Shown: positions 12,745 through 27,888, counted from the first letter of the stretch. The stretch: DNA of 64,000 bases from Argentina anserina (GCF_933775445.1 NC_065876.1:19034001-19098000); one strand, 5' to 3'. The notes: generated by a model from the letters alone, not told the origin. Translations and numbers: made by a program.

Positions 12745-13944
12745 AGAAACTCGCATCAGAAAGCCGTACATAAAGATACTCAAACGAGAATTGAAAAGAT
12801 ACTCAAATTGCAATAGTAAACATACTCAAACGATAGAAAGATACTCAGTTTGAAAGAAACACACGCCCACACTGGAAACACTCTCAAATTCAAGATAAAC
12901 TCGCATCAGAAAAACGTTCAGAAAGATACTCAAACGAGAATTGAAAAGATACTCAAATTGCAATATTAAACATACTCAAACGATAGAAAGATACTCAGTT
13001 TGAAAGAAACACACGCCCACACTGGAAACACTCTCAAATTCAATAGAAACTCGCATCAGAAAGCCTTACAGAAAGATACTCAAACGAGAATTGAAAAGAT
13101 ACTCAAATTGCAATAGTAAACATACTCAAATGATAGAAAGATACTCAGTTTGAAAGAAACACACGCCCACACTGGAAACACTCTCAAATTCAAGAGAAAC
13201 TCGCATCAGAAAAACGTTCAGAAAGATACTCAAAGGAGGATTGAAAAGTTACTCAAATTGCAATAGTAAACATACTCAAACGATAGAAAGATACTCAGTT
13301 TGAAAGAAACACATGCCCACACTGGAAACACTCTCAAATTCAATAGAAACTCGAATCAGAAAGACTTACAGAAAGATACTCAAACGAGAATTGAAATGAT
13401 ACTCAAAGTGCAATAATAAACATACTCAAACGATAGAAAGATACTCAGTTTGAAAGAAACACACGCCCACACTGGAAACACTCTCAAATTCAATAGAAAC
13501 TCGCATCAGAAAGCCTTACAGAAAGATACTCAAACGAGAATTGAAAAGATACTCAAATTGCAATAGTAAACATACTCAAACGATAGAAAGATACTCAGTT
13601 TGAAAGAAACACACGCCCACACTGGAAACACTCTCAAATTCAAGAGAAACTCGCATCAGAAAAACGTTCAGAAAGATACTCAAACGAGAATTGAATAGAT
13701 ACTCAAATTGCAATAGTAAACATACTCAAACGATAGAAAGATACTCAGTTTGAAAGAAACACACGCCCACACTGGAAACACTCTCAAATTCAAGAGAAAC
13801 ACGCATCAGAAAGCCGTTCAGAAAGATACTCAAACGAGGATTGAAAAGTTACTCAAATTGCAATAGTAAACATACTCAAACGATAGAAAGATACTCAGTT
13901 TGAAAGAAACACAGGCCCACACTGGAAACACTCTCAAATTCAAT

Positions 13945-16644
13945 AGAAACTCGCATCAGAAAGCGTTACAGAAAGATACTCAAACGAGAATTGAAAAGAT
14001 ACTCAAATTGCAAAAGTAAACATACTCAAACGATAGAAAGATACTCAGTTTGAAAGAAACACAGGCCCACACTGGAAACACTCTCAAATTCAATAGATAC
14101 TCGCATCAGAAAGCGTTACAGAAAGATACTCAAACGAGAATTGAAAAGATACTCAAATTGCAAAAGTAAACATACTCAAACGATAGAAAGATACTCAGTT
14201 TGAAAGAAACACACGCCCAGATTGGAAACACTCTCAAATTCAAGAGAAACTCGCATCAGAAAGCCGTTCAGAAAGATACTCAAACGAGAATTGAAATGAT
14301 ACTCAGAGTGCAATAGTAAACATACTCAAACGATAGAAAGATACTCAGTTTGAAAGAAACACACGCCCACACTGGAAACACTCTCAAATTCAATAGAAAC
14401 TCGCATCAGAAAAACGTTCAGAAAGATACTCAAACGAGAATTGAATAGATACTCAAATTGCAATAGTAAACATACTCAAACGATAGAAAGATACTCAGTT
14501 TGAAAGAAACACACGCCCACACTGGAAACACTCTCAAATTCAAGAGAAACACGCATCAGAAAGCCGTTCAGAAAGATACTCAAACGAGGATTGAAAAGTT
14601 ACTCAAATTGCAATAGTAAACATACTCAAACGATAGAAAGATACTCAGTTTGAAAGAAACACAGGCCCACACTGGAAACACTCTCAAATTCAATAGAAAC
14701 TCGCATCAGAAAGCGTTACAGAAAGATACTCAAACGAGAATTGAAAAGATACTCAAATTGCAAAAGTAAACATACTCAAACGATAGAAAGATACTCAGTT
14801 TGAAAGAAACACACGCCCACACTGGAAACACTCTCAAATTCAATAGAAACTCGCATCAGAAAGCGTTACAGAAAGATACTCAAACGAGAATTGAAAAGAT
14901 ACTCAAATTGCAAAAGTAAACATACTCAAACGATAGAAAGATACTCAGTTTGAAAGAAACACACGCCCAGATTGGAAACACTCTCAAATTCAAGAGAAAC
15001 TCGCATCAGAAAGCCGTTCAGAAAGATACTCAAACGAGGATTGAAAAGTTACTCAAATTGCAATAGTAAACATACTCAAACGATAGAAAGATACTCAGTT
15101 TGAAAGAAACACACGCCCACACTGGAAACACTCTCAAATTCAATAGAAACTCGCATCAGAAAGCCTTACAGAAAGATACTCAAACGAGGATTGAAAAGTT
15201 ACTCAAATTGCAATAGTAAACATACTCAAACGATAGAAAGATACTCAGTTTGAAAGAAACACAGGCCCACACTGGAAACACTCTCAAATTCAATAGAAAC
15301 TCGCATCAGAAAGCGTTACAGAAAGATACTCAAACGAGAATTGAAAAGATACTCAAATTGCAAAAGTAAACATACTCAAACGATAGAAAGATACTCAGTT
15401 TGAAAGAAACACAGGCCCACACTGGAAACACTCTCAAATTCAATAGATACTCGCATCAGAAAGCGTTACAGAAAGATACTCAAACGAGAATTGAAAAGAT
15501 ACTCAAATTGCAAAAGTAAACATACTCAAACGATAGAAAGATACTCAGTTTGAAAGAAACACACGCCCAGATTGGAAACACTCTCAAATTCAAGAGAAAC
15601 TCGCATCAGAAAGCCGTTCAGAAAGATACTCAAACGAGAATTGAAATGATACTCAGAGTGCAATAGTAAACATACTCAAACGATAGAAAGATACTCAGTT
15701 TGAAAGAAACACACGCCCACACTGGAAACACTCTCAAATTCAATAGAAACTCGCATCAGAAAAACGTTCAGAAAGATACTCAAACGAGAATTGAATAGAT
15801 ACTCAAATTGCAATAGTAAACATACTCAAACGATAGAAAGATACTCAGTTTGAAAGAAACACACGCCCACACTGGAAACACTCTCAAATTCAAGAGAAAC
15901 ACGCATCAGAAAGCCGTTCAGAAAGATACTCAAACGAGGATTGAAAAGTTACTCAAATTGCAATAGTAAACATACTCAAACGATAGAAAGATACTCAGTT
16001 TGAAAGAAACACAGGCCCACACTGGAAACACTCTCAAATTCAATAGAAACTCGCATCAGAAAGCGTTACAGAAAGATACTCAAACGAGAATTGAAAAGAT
16101 ACTCAAATTGCAAAAGTAAACATACTCAAACGATAGAAAGATACTCAGTTTGAAAGAAACACAGGCCCACACTGGAAACACTCTCAAATTCAATAGAAAC
16201 TCGCATCAGAAAGCGTTACAGAAAGATACTCAAACGAGAATTGAAAAGATACTCAAATTGCAAAAGTAAACATACTCAAACGATAGAAAGATACTCAGTT
16301 TGAAAGAAACACACGCCCAGATTGGAAACACTCTCAAATTCAAGAGAAACTCGCATCAGAAAGCCGTTCAGAAAGATACTCAAACGAGGATTGAAAAGTT
16401 ACTCAAATTGCAATAGTAAACATACTCAAACGATAGAAAGATACTCAGTTTGAAAGAAACACACGCCCACACTGGAAACACTCTCAAATTCAATAGAAAC
16501 TCGCATCAGAAAGCCTTACAGAAAGATACTCAAACGAGGATTGAAAAGTTACTCAAATTGCAATAGTAAACATACTCAAACGATAGAAAGATACTCAGTT
16601 TGAAAGAAACACAGGCCCACACTGGAAACACTCTCAAATTCAAT
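13945..16644 (+). repeat. Nine-monomer tandem duplication (13,945-15,294 / 15,295-16,644)
   Basis: Copies align at a 1,350-bp shift. The markers fall in the same order in both: 'caatagatac' (14,091 and 15,441), 'attgg' after 'cccag' (14,221 and 15,571; 14,971 and 16,321), and 'ttgaatagat' (about 14,441 and 15,791). Monomer 14,695 has 'cacgccc' where 16,045 has 'caggccc', one of few differences I noticed. A weaker 5-monomer echo links 13,645-14,394 with 14,395-15,144. Confidence 0.85.
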
Positions 16645-18894
16645 AGAAACTCGCATCAGAAAGCGTTACAGAAAGATACTCAAACGAGAATTGAAAAGAT
16701 ACTCAAATTGCAAAAGTAAACATACTCAAACGATAGAAAGATACTCAGTTTGAAAGAAACACACGCCCATACTGGAAACACTCTCAAATTCAATAGAAAC
16801 TCGCATCAGAAAGCCGTTCAGAAAGATACTCAAACGAGAATTGAAATGATACTCAGAGTGCAATAGTAAACATACTCAAACGATAGAAAGATACTCAGTT
16901 TGAAAGAAACACACGCCCATACTGGAAACACTCTCAAATTCAAGAGAAACTCGCATCAGAAAGCCGTTCAGAAAGATACTCAAACGAGAATTGAAATGAT
17001 ACTCAGAGTGCAATAGTAAACATACTCAAACGATAGAAAGATACTCAGTTTGAAAGAAACACACGCCCACACTGGAAACACTCTCAAATTCAATAGAAAC
17101 TCGAACCAGAAAGACTTATAGAAAGATACTCAAACGAGAATTGAAATGATACTCAAAGTGCAATATTAAACATACTCAAACGATAGAAAGATACTCAGTT
17201 TGAAAGAAACACACGCCCACACTGGAAACACTCTCAAATTCAATAGAAACTCGCATCAGAAAGCCTTACAGAAAGATACTCAAACGAGAATTGAAAAGAT
17301 ACTCAAATTGCAATAGTAAACATACTCAAACGATAGAAAGATACTCAGTTTGAAAGAAACACACGCCCACACTGGAAACACTCTCAAATTCAAGATAAAC
17401 TCGCATCAGAAAAACGTTCAGAAAGATACTCAAACGAGAATTGAAAAGATACTCAAATTGCAATATTAAACATACTCAAACGATAGAAAGATACTCAGTT
17501 TGAAAGAAACACACGCCCACACTGGAAACACTCTCAAATTCAATAGAAACTCGCATCAGAAAGCCTTACAGAAAGATACTCAAACGAGAATTGAAAAGAT
17601 ACTCAAATTGCAATAGTAAACATACTCAAACGATAGAAAGATACTCAGTTTGAAAGAAACACACGCCCACACTGGAAACACTCTCAAATTCAAGAGAAAC
17701 TCGCATCAGAAAAACGTTCAGAAAGATACTCAAAGGAGGATTGAAAAGTTACTCAAATTGCAATAGTAAACATACTCAAACGATAGAAAGATACTCAGTT
17801 TGAAAGAAACACACGCCCACACTGGAAACACTCTAAAATTCAATAGAAACTCGAATCAGAAAGACTTACAGAAAGATACTCAAACGAGAATTGAAATGAT
17901 ACTCAAAGTGCAATAATAAACATACTCAAACGATAGAAAGATACTCAGTTTGAAAGAAACACACGCCCACACTGGAAACACTCTCAAATTCAATAGAAAC
18001 TCGCATCAGAAAGCCTTACAGAAAGATACTCAAACGAGAATTGAAAAGATACTCAAATTGCAATAGTAAACATACTCAAACGATAGAAAGATACTCAGTT
18101 TGAAAGAAACACACGCCCACACTGGAAACACTCTCAAATTCAAGAGAAACTCGCATCAGAAAAACGTTCAGAAAGATACTCAAACGAGAATTGAATAGAT
18201 ACTCAAATTGCAATAGTAAACATACTCAAACGATAGAAAGATACTCAGTTTGAAAGAAACACACGCCCACACTGGAAACACTCTCAAATTCAAGAGAAAC
18301 ACGCATCAGAAAGCCGTTCAGAAAGATACTCAAACGAGGATTGAAAAGTTACTCAAATTGCAATAGTAAACATACTCAAACGATAGAAAGATACTCAGTT
18401 TGAAAGAAACACAGGCCCACACTGGAAACACTCTCAAATTCAATAGAAACTCGCATCAGAAAGCGTTACAGAAAGATACTCAAACGAGAATTGAAAAGAT
18501 ACTCAAATTGCAAAAGTAAACATACTCAAACGATAGAAAGATACTCAGTTTGAAAGAAACACAGGCCCACACTGGAAACACTCTCAAATTCAATAGAAAC
18601 TCGCATCAGAAAGCGTTACAGAAAGATACTCAAACGAGAATTGAAAAGATACTCAAATTGCAAAAGTAAACATACTCAAACGATAGAAAGATACTCAGTT
18701 TGAAAGAAACACACGCCCAGATTGGAAACACTCTCAAATTCAAGAGAAACTCGCATCAGAAAGCCGTTCAGAAAGATACTCAAACGAGAATTGAAATGAT
18801 ACTCAGAGTGCAATAGTAAACATACTCAAACGATAGAAAGATACTCAGTTTGAAAGAAACACACGCCCACACTGGAAACACTCTAAAATACAAT

Positions 18895-21800
18895 AAAAAC
18901 TCGAACCAGAAAGACTTACAGAAAGATACTCAAACGAGAATTGAAATGATACTCAAAGTGCAATATTAAACATACTCAAACGATAGAAAGATACTCAGTT
19001 TGAAAGAAACACACGTCCACACTGGAAACACTCTCAAATTCAATAGAAACTCGCATCAGAAAGCCTTACAGAAAGATACTCAAACGAGAATTGAAATGAT
19101 ACTCAAAGTGCAATATTAAACATACTAAAACGAAAGAAAGATACTCAGTTTGAAAGAAACACACGCCCACACTGGAAACACTCTCAAATTCAATAGAAAC
19201 TCGCATCAGAAAGCCTTACAGAAAGATACTCAAACGAGAATTGGAAAGATACTCAAATTGCAATAGTAAACATACTCAAACGATAGAAAGATACTCAGTT
19301 TGAAAGAAACACACGCCCACACTGGAAACACTCTCAAATTCAAGAGAAACTCGCATCAGAAAAAAGTTCAGAAAGATACTCAAACGAGAATTGAAAAGAT
19401 ACTCAAATTGCAATAGTAAACATACTCAAACGATAGAAAGATACTCAGTTTGAAAGAAACACACGCCCACACTGGAAACACTCTCAAATTCAAGAGAAAC
19501 ACGCATCAGAAAGCCGTTCAGAAAGATACTCAAACGAGGATTGAAAAGTTACTCAAATTGCAATAGTAAACATACTCAAACGATAGAAAGATACTCAGTT
19601 TGAAAGAAACACAGGCCCACACTGGAAACACTCTCAAATTCAATAGAAACTCGCATCAGAAAGCGTTACAGAAAGATACTCAAACGAGAATTGAAAAGAT
19701 ACTCAAATTGCAAAAGTAAACATACTCAAACGATAGAAAGATACTCAGTTTGAAAGAAACACAGGCCCACACTGGAAACACTCTCAAATTCAATAGAAAC
19801 TCGCATCAGAAAGCGTTACAGAAAGATACTCAAACGAGAATTGAAAAGATACTCAAATTGCAAAAGTAAACATACTCAAACGATAGAAAGATACTCAGTT
19901 TGAAAGAAACACACGCCCAGACTGGAAACACTCTCAAATTAAAGAGAAACTCGCTTCAGAAAGCCGTTCAAAAAGATACTCAAACGAGAATTGAAATGAT
20001 ACTCAGAGTGCAATAGTAAACATACTCAAACGATAGAAAGATACTCAGTTTGAAAGAAACACACGCCCACACTGGAAACACTCTCAAATTCAATAGAAAC
20101 TCGAACCAGAAAGACTTACAGAAAGATACTCAAACGAGAATTGAAATGATACTCAAAGTGCAATATTAAACATACTAAAACGAAAGAAAGATACTCAGTT
20201 TGAAAGAAACACACGCCCACACTGGAAACACTCTCAAATTCAATAGAAACTCGCATCAGAAAGCCTTACAGAAAGATACTCAAACGAGAATTGAAAAGAT
20301 ACTCAAATTGCAATAGTAAACATACTCAAACGATAGAAAGATACTCAGTTTGAAAGAAACACACGCCCACACTGGAAACACTCTCAAATTCAAGAGAAAC
20401 TCGCATCAGAAAAAAGTTCAGAAAGATACTCAAACGAGAATTGAAAAGATACTCAAATTGCAATAGTAAACATACTCAAACGATAGAAAGATACTCAGTT
20501 TGAAAGAAACACACGCCCACACTGGAAACACTCTCAAATTCAAGAGAAACACGCATCAGAAAGCCGTTCAGAAAGATACTCAAACGAGGATTGAAAAGTT
20601 ACTCAAATTGCAATAGTAAACATACTCAAACGATAGAAAGATACTCAGTTTGAAAGAAACACAGGCCCACACTGGAAACACTCTCAAATTCAATAGAAAC
20701 TCGCATCAGAAAGCGTTACAGAAAGATACTCAAACGAGAATTGAAAAGATACTCAAATTGCAAAAGTAAACATACTCAAACGATAGAAAGATACTCAGTT
20801 TGAAAGAAACACAGGCCCACACTGGAAACACTCTCAAATTCAATAGAAACTCGCATCAGAAAGCGTTACAGAAAGATACTCAAACGAGAATTGAAAAGAT
20901 ACTCAAATTGCAAAAGTAAACATACTCAAACGATAGAAAGATACTCAGTTTGAAAGAAACACACGCCCAGACTGGAAACACTCTCAAATTAAAGAGAAAC
21001 TCGCTTCAGAAAGCCGTTCAAAAAGATACTCAAACGAGAATTGAAATGATACTCAGAGTGCAATAGTAAACATACTCAAACGATAGAAAGATACTCAGTT
21101 TGAAAGAAACACACGCCCACACTGGAAACACTCTCAAATTCAATAGAAACTCGAACCAGAAAGACTTACAGAAAGATACTCAAACGAGAATTGAAATGAT
21201 ACTCAAAGTGCAATATTAAACATACTCAAACGATAGAAAGATACTCAGTTTGAAAGAAACACACGCCCACACTGGAAACACTCTCAAATTCAAGAGAAAC
21301 TCGCATCAGAAAAACGTTCAGAAAGATACTCAAACGAGAATTGAAAAGATACTCAAATTGCAATAGTAAACATACTCAAACGATAGAAAGATACTCAGTT
21401 TGAAAGAAACACACGCACACACTGGAAACACTCTCAAATTCAATAGAAACTCGAACCAGAAAGACTTACAGAAAGATACTCAAACGAGAATTGAAAAGAT
21501 ACTCAAATTGCAATAGTAAACATACTCAAACGATAGAAAGATACTCAGTTTGAAAGAAACACACGCCCACACTGGAAACACTCTCAAATTCAAGATAAAC
21601 TCGCATCAGAAAAACGTTCAGAAAGATACTCAAACGAGAATTGAAAAGATACTCAAATTGCAATAGTAAACATACTCAAACGATAGAAAGATATTCAGTT
21701 TGAAAGAAACACACGCACACACTGGAAACACTCTCAAATTCAAGAGAAACACGCATCAGAAAGCCGTTCAGAAAGATACTCAAACGAGGATTGAAAAGTT

Positions 21801-22492
21801 ACTCAAATTGCAATAGTAAACATACTCAAACGATAGAAAGATACTCAGTTTGAAAGAAACACACGCCCACACTGGAAACACTCTCAAATTCAATAGAAAC
21901 TCGCATCAGAAAGCGTTACAGAAAGATACTCAAACGAGAATTGAAAAGATACTCAAATTGCAAAAGTAAACATACTCAAACGATAGAAAGATACTCAGTT
22001 TGAAAGAAACACAGGCCCACACTGGAAACACTCTCAAATTCAATAGAAACTCGAACCAGAAAGACTTACAGAAAGATACTCAAACGAGAATTGAAATGAT
22101 ACTCAAATTGCAAAAGTAAACATACTCAAACGATAGAAAGATACTCAGTTTGAAAGAAACACGCCCACACTGGAAACACTCTCAAATTCAAGAGAAACTC
22201 GCATCAGAAAGCGTTACAGAAAGATACTCAAACGAGAATTGAAAAGATACTCAAATTGCAAAAGTAAACATACTCAAACGATAGAAAGATACTCAGTTTG
22301 AAAGAAACACACGCCCAGACTGGAAACACTCTCAAATTCAATAGAAACTCGCATCAGAAAGCCGTTCAGAAAGATACTCAAACGAGAATTGAAATGATAC
22401 TCAAAGTGCAATAGTAAACATACTCAAACGATAGAAAGATACTCAGTTTGAAAGAAACACACGCCCACACTGGAAACACTCTCAAATTCAAT
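18895..22492 (+). repeat. Domain with a seven-monomer tandem duplication (19,195-20,244 / 20,245-21,294)
   Basis: The two units align at 1,050 bp. Shared rare markers: 'tactaaaacgaaag' just upstream of each (about 19,121 and 20,171), 'aaaaaagttc' (19,360s and 20,410s), 'attaaagag' followed by 'tcgcttcag' and 'gttcaaaaag' (19,939-19,975 and 20,989-21,025). Downstream, 'cacgcacacac' occurs near 21,411 and 21,711 and 'atattcag' near 21,691. The domain reappears in shortened form at about 27.9-30.3 kb. Confidence 0.85.
22045..22192 (+). repeat. 148-bp monomer, 2-bp deletion ('aaacacgccc')
   Basis: One 'ac' is missing from the 'acacac' run ahead of 'gccc'. First of six monomers with this deletion, all of the 'gaaccag' class. 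This copy has 'atgatac' before 'tcaaattg', unlike the other five. Confidence 0.93.
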
Positions 22493-22640
22493 AGAAACTC
22501 GAACCAGAAAGACTTACAGAAAGATACTCAAACGAGAATTGAAAAGATACTCAAATTGCAAAAGTAAACATACTCAAACGATAGAAAGATACTCAGTTTG
22601 AAAGAAACACGCCCACACTGGAAACACTCTCAAATTCAAT
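22493..22640 (+). repeat. 148-bp monomer, 2-bp deletion
   Basis: 'gaaccag' class, 'aaacacgccc'. It opens copy 1 of the 18-monomer unit. Confidence 0.93.
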
Positions 22641-25190
22641 AGAAACTCGCATCAGAAAGCGTTACAGAAAGATACTCAAACGAGAATTGAAAAGATACTC
22701 AAATTGCAAAAGTAAACATACTCAAACGATAGAAAGATACTCAGTTTGAAAGAAACACACGCCCACACTGGAAACACTCTCAAATTCAATAGAAACTCGC
22801 ATCAGAAAGCCGTTCAGAAAGATACTCAAACGAGAATTGAAATGATACTCAAAGTGCAATAGTAAACATACTCAAACGATAGAAAGATACTCAGTTTGAA
22901 AGAAACACACTCCCACACTGGAAACACTCTCAAATTCAATAGAAACTCGGATCAGAAAGCCTTACAGAAAGATACTCAAACGAGAATTGAAAAGATACTC
23001 AAATTGCAATAGTAAACATACTCAAACGATAGAAAGATACTCAGTTTGAAAGAAACACACGCCCACACTGGAAACACTCTCAAATTCAAGAGAAACTCGC
23101 ATCAGAAAAACGTTCAGAAAGATACTCAAACGAGAATTGAAAAGATACTCAAATTGCAATAGTAAACATACTCAAACGATAGAAAGATACTCAGTTTGAA
23201 AGAAACACAGGCCCACACTGGAAACACTCTCAAATTCAATAGAAACTCGAATCAGAAAGACTTACAGAAAGATACTGAAACGAGAATTGAAATGATACTC
23301 AAAGTGCATTATTAAACATACTAAAACGAAAGAAAGATACTCAGTTTGAAAGAAACACACGCCCACACTGGAAACACTCTCAAATTCAATAGAAACTCGC
23401 ATCAGAAAGCCTTACAGAAAGATACTCAAACGAGAATTGAAAAGATACTCAAATTGCAATAGTAAACATACTCAAACGATAGAAAGATACTCAGTTTGAA
23501 AGAAACACACGCCCACACTGGAAACACTCTCAAATTCAAGAGAAACTCGCATCAGAAAAACGTTCAGAAAGATACTCAAACGAGAATTGAAAAGATACTC
23601 AAATTGCAATAGTAAACATACTCAAACGATAGAAAGATACTCAGTTTGAAAGAAACACACGCCCACACTGGAAACACTCTCAAATTCAAGAGAAACACGC
23701 ATCAGAAAGCCGTTCAGAAAGATACTCAAACGAGGATTGAAAAGTTACTCAAATTGCAATAGTAAACATACTCAAACGATAGAAAGATACTCAGTTTGAA
23801 AGAAACACACACCCTCACTGGAAACACTCTCAAATTCAAGAGAAACTCGCATCAGAAAAACGTTCAGAAAGATACTCAAACGAGAATTGAAAAGATACTC
23901 AAATTGCAATAGTAAACATACTCAAACGATAGAAAGATACTCAGTTTGAAAGAAACACATGCCCACACTGGAAACACTCTCAAATTCAATAGAAACTCGC
24001 ATCAGAAAGCGTTACAGAAAGATACTCAAACGAGAATTGAAAAGATACTCAAATTGCAAAAGTAAACATACTCAAACGATAGAAAGATACTCAGTTTGAA
24101 AGAAACACACGCCCACACTGGAAACACTCTCAAATTCAATAGAAACTCGCATCAGAAAGCGTTATAGAAAGATACTCAAACGAGAATTGAAATGATACTC
24201 AAAGTGCAATATTAAACATACTCAAACGAAAGAAAGATACTCAGTTTGAAAGAAACACACGCCCACACTGGAAACACTCTCAAATTCAATAGAAACTCGC
24301 ATCAGAAAGCCTTACAGAAAGATACTCAAACGAGAATTGAAAAGATACTCAAATTGCAAAAGTAAACATACTCAAACGATAGAAAGATACTCAGTTTGAA
24401 AGAAACACAGGCCCACACTGGAAACACTCTCAAATTCAATAGAAACTCGCATCAGAAAGCCTTACAGAAAGATACTCAAACGAGAATTGAAAAGATACTC
24501 AAATTGCAATAGTAAACATACTCAAACGATAGAAAGATACTCAGTTTGAAAGAAACACACGCCCACACTGGAAACACTCTCAAATTCAAGAGAAACTCGC
24601 ATCAGAAAAACGTTCAGAAAGATACTCAAACGAGAATTGAAAAGATACTCAAATTGCAATAGTAAACATACTCAAACGATAGAAAGATACTCAGTTTGAA
24701 AGAAACACACGCCCACACTGGAAACACTCTCAAATTCAAGAGAAACACGCATCAGAAAGCCGTTCAGAAAGATACTCAAACGAGGATTGAAAAGTTACTC
24801 AAATTGCAATAGTAAACATACTCAAACGATAGAAAGATACTCAGTTTGAAAGAAACACAGGCCCACACTGGAAACACTCTCAAATTCAATAGAAACTCGC
24901 ATCAGAAAGCGTTACAGAAAGATACTCAAACGAGAATTGAAAAGATACTCAAATTGCAAAAGTAAACATACTCAAACGATAGAAAGATACTCAGTTTGAA
25001 AGAAACACACGCCCAGACTGGAAACACTCTCAAATTCAATAGAAACTCGCATCAGAAAGCCGTTCAGAAAGATACTCAAACGAGAATTGAAATGATACTC
25101 AAAGTGCAATAGTAAACATACTCAAACGATAGAAAGATACTCAGTTTGAAAGAAACACACGCCCACACTGGAAACACTCTCAAATTCAAT

Positions 25191-25338
25191 AGAAACTCGA
25201 ACCAGAAAGACTTACAGAAAGATACTCAAACGAGAATTGAAAAGATACTCAAATTGCAAAAGTAAACATACTCAAACGATAGAAAGATACTCAGTTTGAA
25301 AGAAACACGCCCACACTGGAAACACTCTCAAATTCAAG
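25191..25338 (+). repeat. 148-bp monomer, 2-bp deletion
   Basis: 'gaaccag' class with 'aaacacgccc'; it opens copy 2 of the 18-monomer unit. Confidence 0.93.
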
Positions 25339-27888
25339 AGAAACTCGCATCAGAAAGCGTTACAGAAAGATACTCAAACGAGAATTGAAAAGATACTCAA
25401 ATTGCAAAAGTAAACATACTCAAACGATAGAAAGATACTCAGTTTGAAAGAAACACACGCCCAGACTGGAAACACTCTCAAATTCAATAGAAACTCGCAT
25501 CAGAAAGCCGTTCAGAAAGATACTCAAACGAGAATTGAAATGATACTCAAAGTGCAATAGTAAACATACTCAAACGATAGAAAGATACTCAGTTTGAAAG
25601 AAACACACTCCCACACTGGAAACACTCTCAAATTCAATAGAAACTCGGATCAGAAAGCCTTACAGAAAGATACTCAAACGAGAATTGTAAAGATACTCAA
25701 ATTGCAATAGTAAACATACTCAAACGATAGAAACATACTCAGTTTGAAAGAAACACACGCCCACACTGGAAACACTCTCAAATTCAAGAGAAACTCGCAT
25801 CAGAAAAACGTTCAGAAAGATACTCAAACGAGAATTGAAAAGATACTCAAATTGCAATAGTAAACATACTCAAACGATAGAAAGATACTCAGTTTGAAAG
25901 AAACACACGTCCACACTGGAAACACTCTCAAATTCAATAGAAACTCGAATCAGAAAGACTTACAGAAAGATACTGAAACGAGAATTGAAATGATACTCAA
26001 AGTGCATTATTAAACATACTAAAACGAAAGAAAGATACTCAGTTTGAAAGAAACACACGCCCACACTGGAAACACTCTCAAATTCAATAGAAACTCGCAT
26101 CAGAAAGCCTTACAGAAAGATACTCAAACGAGAATTGAAAAGATACTCAAATTGCAATAGTAAACATACTCAAACGATAGAAAGATACTCAGTTTGAAAG
26201 AAACACACGCCCACACTGGAAACACTCTCAAATTCAAGAGAAACTCGCATCAGAAAAACGTTCAGAAAGATACTCAAACGAGAATTGAAAAGATACTCAA
26301 ATTGCAATAGTAAACATACTCAAACGATAGAAAGATACTCAGTTTGAAAGAAACACACGCCCACACTGGAAACACTCTCAAATTCAAGAGAAACACGCAT
26401 CAGAAAGCCGTTCAGAAAGATACTCAAACGAGGATTGAAAAGTTACTCAAATTGCAATAGTAAACATACTCAAACGATAGAAAGATACTCAGTTTGAAAG
26501 AAACACACACCCTCACTGGAAACACTCTCAAATTCAAGAGAAACTCGCATCAGAAAAACGTTCAGAAAGATACTCAAACGAGAATTGAAAAGATACTCAA
26601 ATTGCAATAGTAAACATACTCAAACGATAGAAAGATACTCAGTTTGAAAGAAACACATGCCCACACTGGAAACACTCTCAAATTCAATAGAAACTCGCAT
26701 CAGAAAGCGTTACAGAAAGATACTCAAACGAGAATTGAAAAGATACTCAAATTGCAAAAGTAAACATACTCAAACGATAGAAAGATACTCAGTTTGAAAG
26801 AAACACAGGCCCACACTGGAAACACTCTCAAATTCAATAGAAACTCGCATCAGAAAGCGTTATAGAAAGATACTCAAACGAGAATTGAAATGATACTCAA
26901 AGTGCAATATTAAACATACTCAAACGAAAGAAAGATACTCAGTTTGAAAGAAACACACGCCCACACTGGAAACACTCTCAAATTCAATAGAAACTCGCAT
27001 CAGAAAGCCTTACAGAAAGATACTCAAACGAGAATTGAAAAGATACTCAAATTGCAAAAGTAAACATACTCAAACGATAGAAAGATACTCAGTTTGAAAG
27101 AAACACAGGCCCACACTGGAAACACTCTCAAATTCAATAGAAACTCGCATCAGAAAGCCTTACAGAAAGATACTCAAACGAGAATTGAAAAGATACTCAA
27201 ATTGCAATAGTAAACATACTCAAACGATAGAAAGATACTCAGTTTGAAAGAAACACACGCCCACACTGGAAACACTCTCAAATTCAAGAGAAACTCGCAT
27301 CAGAAAAAAGTTCAGAAAGATACTCAAACGAGAATTGAAAAGATACTCAAATTGCAATAGTAAACATACTCAAACGATAGAAAGATACTCAGTTTGAAAG
27401 AAACACACGCCCACACTGGAAACACTCTCAAATTCAAGAGAAACACGCATCAGAAAGCCGTTCAGAAAGATACTCAAACGAGGATTGAAAAGTTACTCAA
27501 ATTGCAATAGTAAACATACTCAAACGATAGAAAGATACTCAGTTTGAAAGAAACATAGGCCCACACTGGAAACACTCTCAAATTCAATAGAAACTCGCAT
27601 CAGAAAGCGTTACAGAAAGATACTCAAACGAGAATTGAAAAGATACTCAAATTGCAAAAGTAAACATACTCAAACGATAGAAAGATACTCAGTTTGAAAG
27701 AAACACACGCCCAGATTGGAAACACTCTCAAATTCAAGAGAAACTCGCATCAGAAAGCCGTTCAGAAAGATACTCAAACGAGAATTGAAATGATACTCAG
27801 AGTGCAATAGTAAACATACTCAAACGATAGAAAGATACTCAGTTTGAAAGAAACACACGCCCACACTGGAAACACTCTAAAATACAAT

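Larger units (their letters stand above)
12145..18894 (+). repeat. Two related 15-monomer blocks 4,500 bp apart
   Basis: 12,145-14,394 largely matches 16,645-18,894 at a shift of exactly 4,500 bp (30 monomers). Shared markers: 'caagataaac' (12,891 and 17,391), 'caaaggagga' (13,231 and 17,731), 'caataataaa' (13,411 and 17,911), 'ttgaatagat' (13,691 and 18,191) and 'cagattgg' (about 14,219 and 18,719). Monomers 12,595 and 12,745 do not match 17,095 and 17,245; those resemble 11,547 and 11,697 instead, so the right block is itself a mosaic. The 15 monomers in between are largely taken up by the 9-monomer duplication. Confidence 0.8.
22493..27888 (+). repeat. 18-monomer HOR, two tandem copies of 2,698 bp
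   Basis: Copy 1 is 22,493-25,190 and copy 2 is 25,191-27,888; each begins with the 148-bp 'gaaccag' monomer. Markers in the same order in both include 'cactcccac', 'tcggatcag', 'gcattatt' with 'actaaaacgaaag', 'cacaccctcac', 'cacatgccc' and 'gcgttatag'. Differences: the 'ttgtaaag' and 'gaaacatac' changes appear only in copy 2 (monomer 25,639 against 22,941), and the last three or so monomers diverge, with copy 2 ending in the 'cagattgg' and 'tcagagtgc' forms. Confidence 0.88.
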
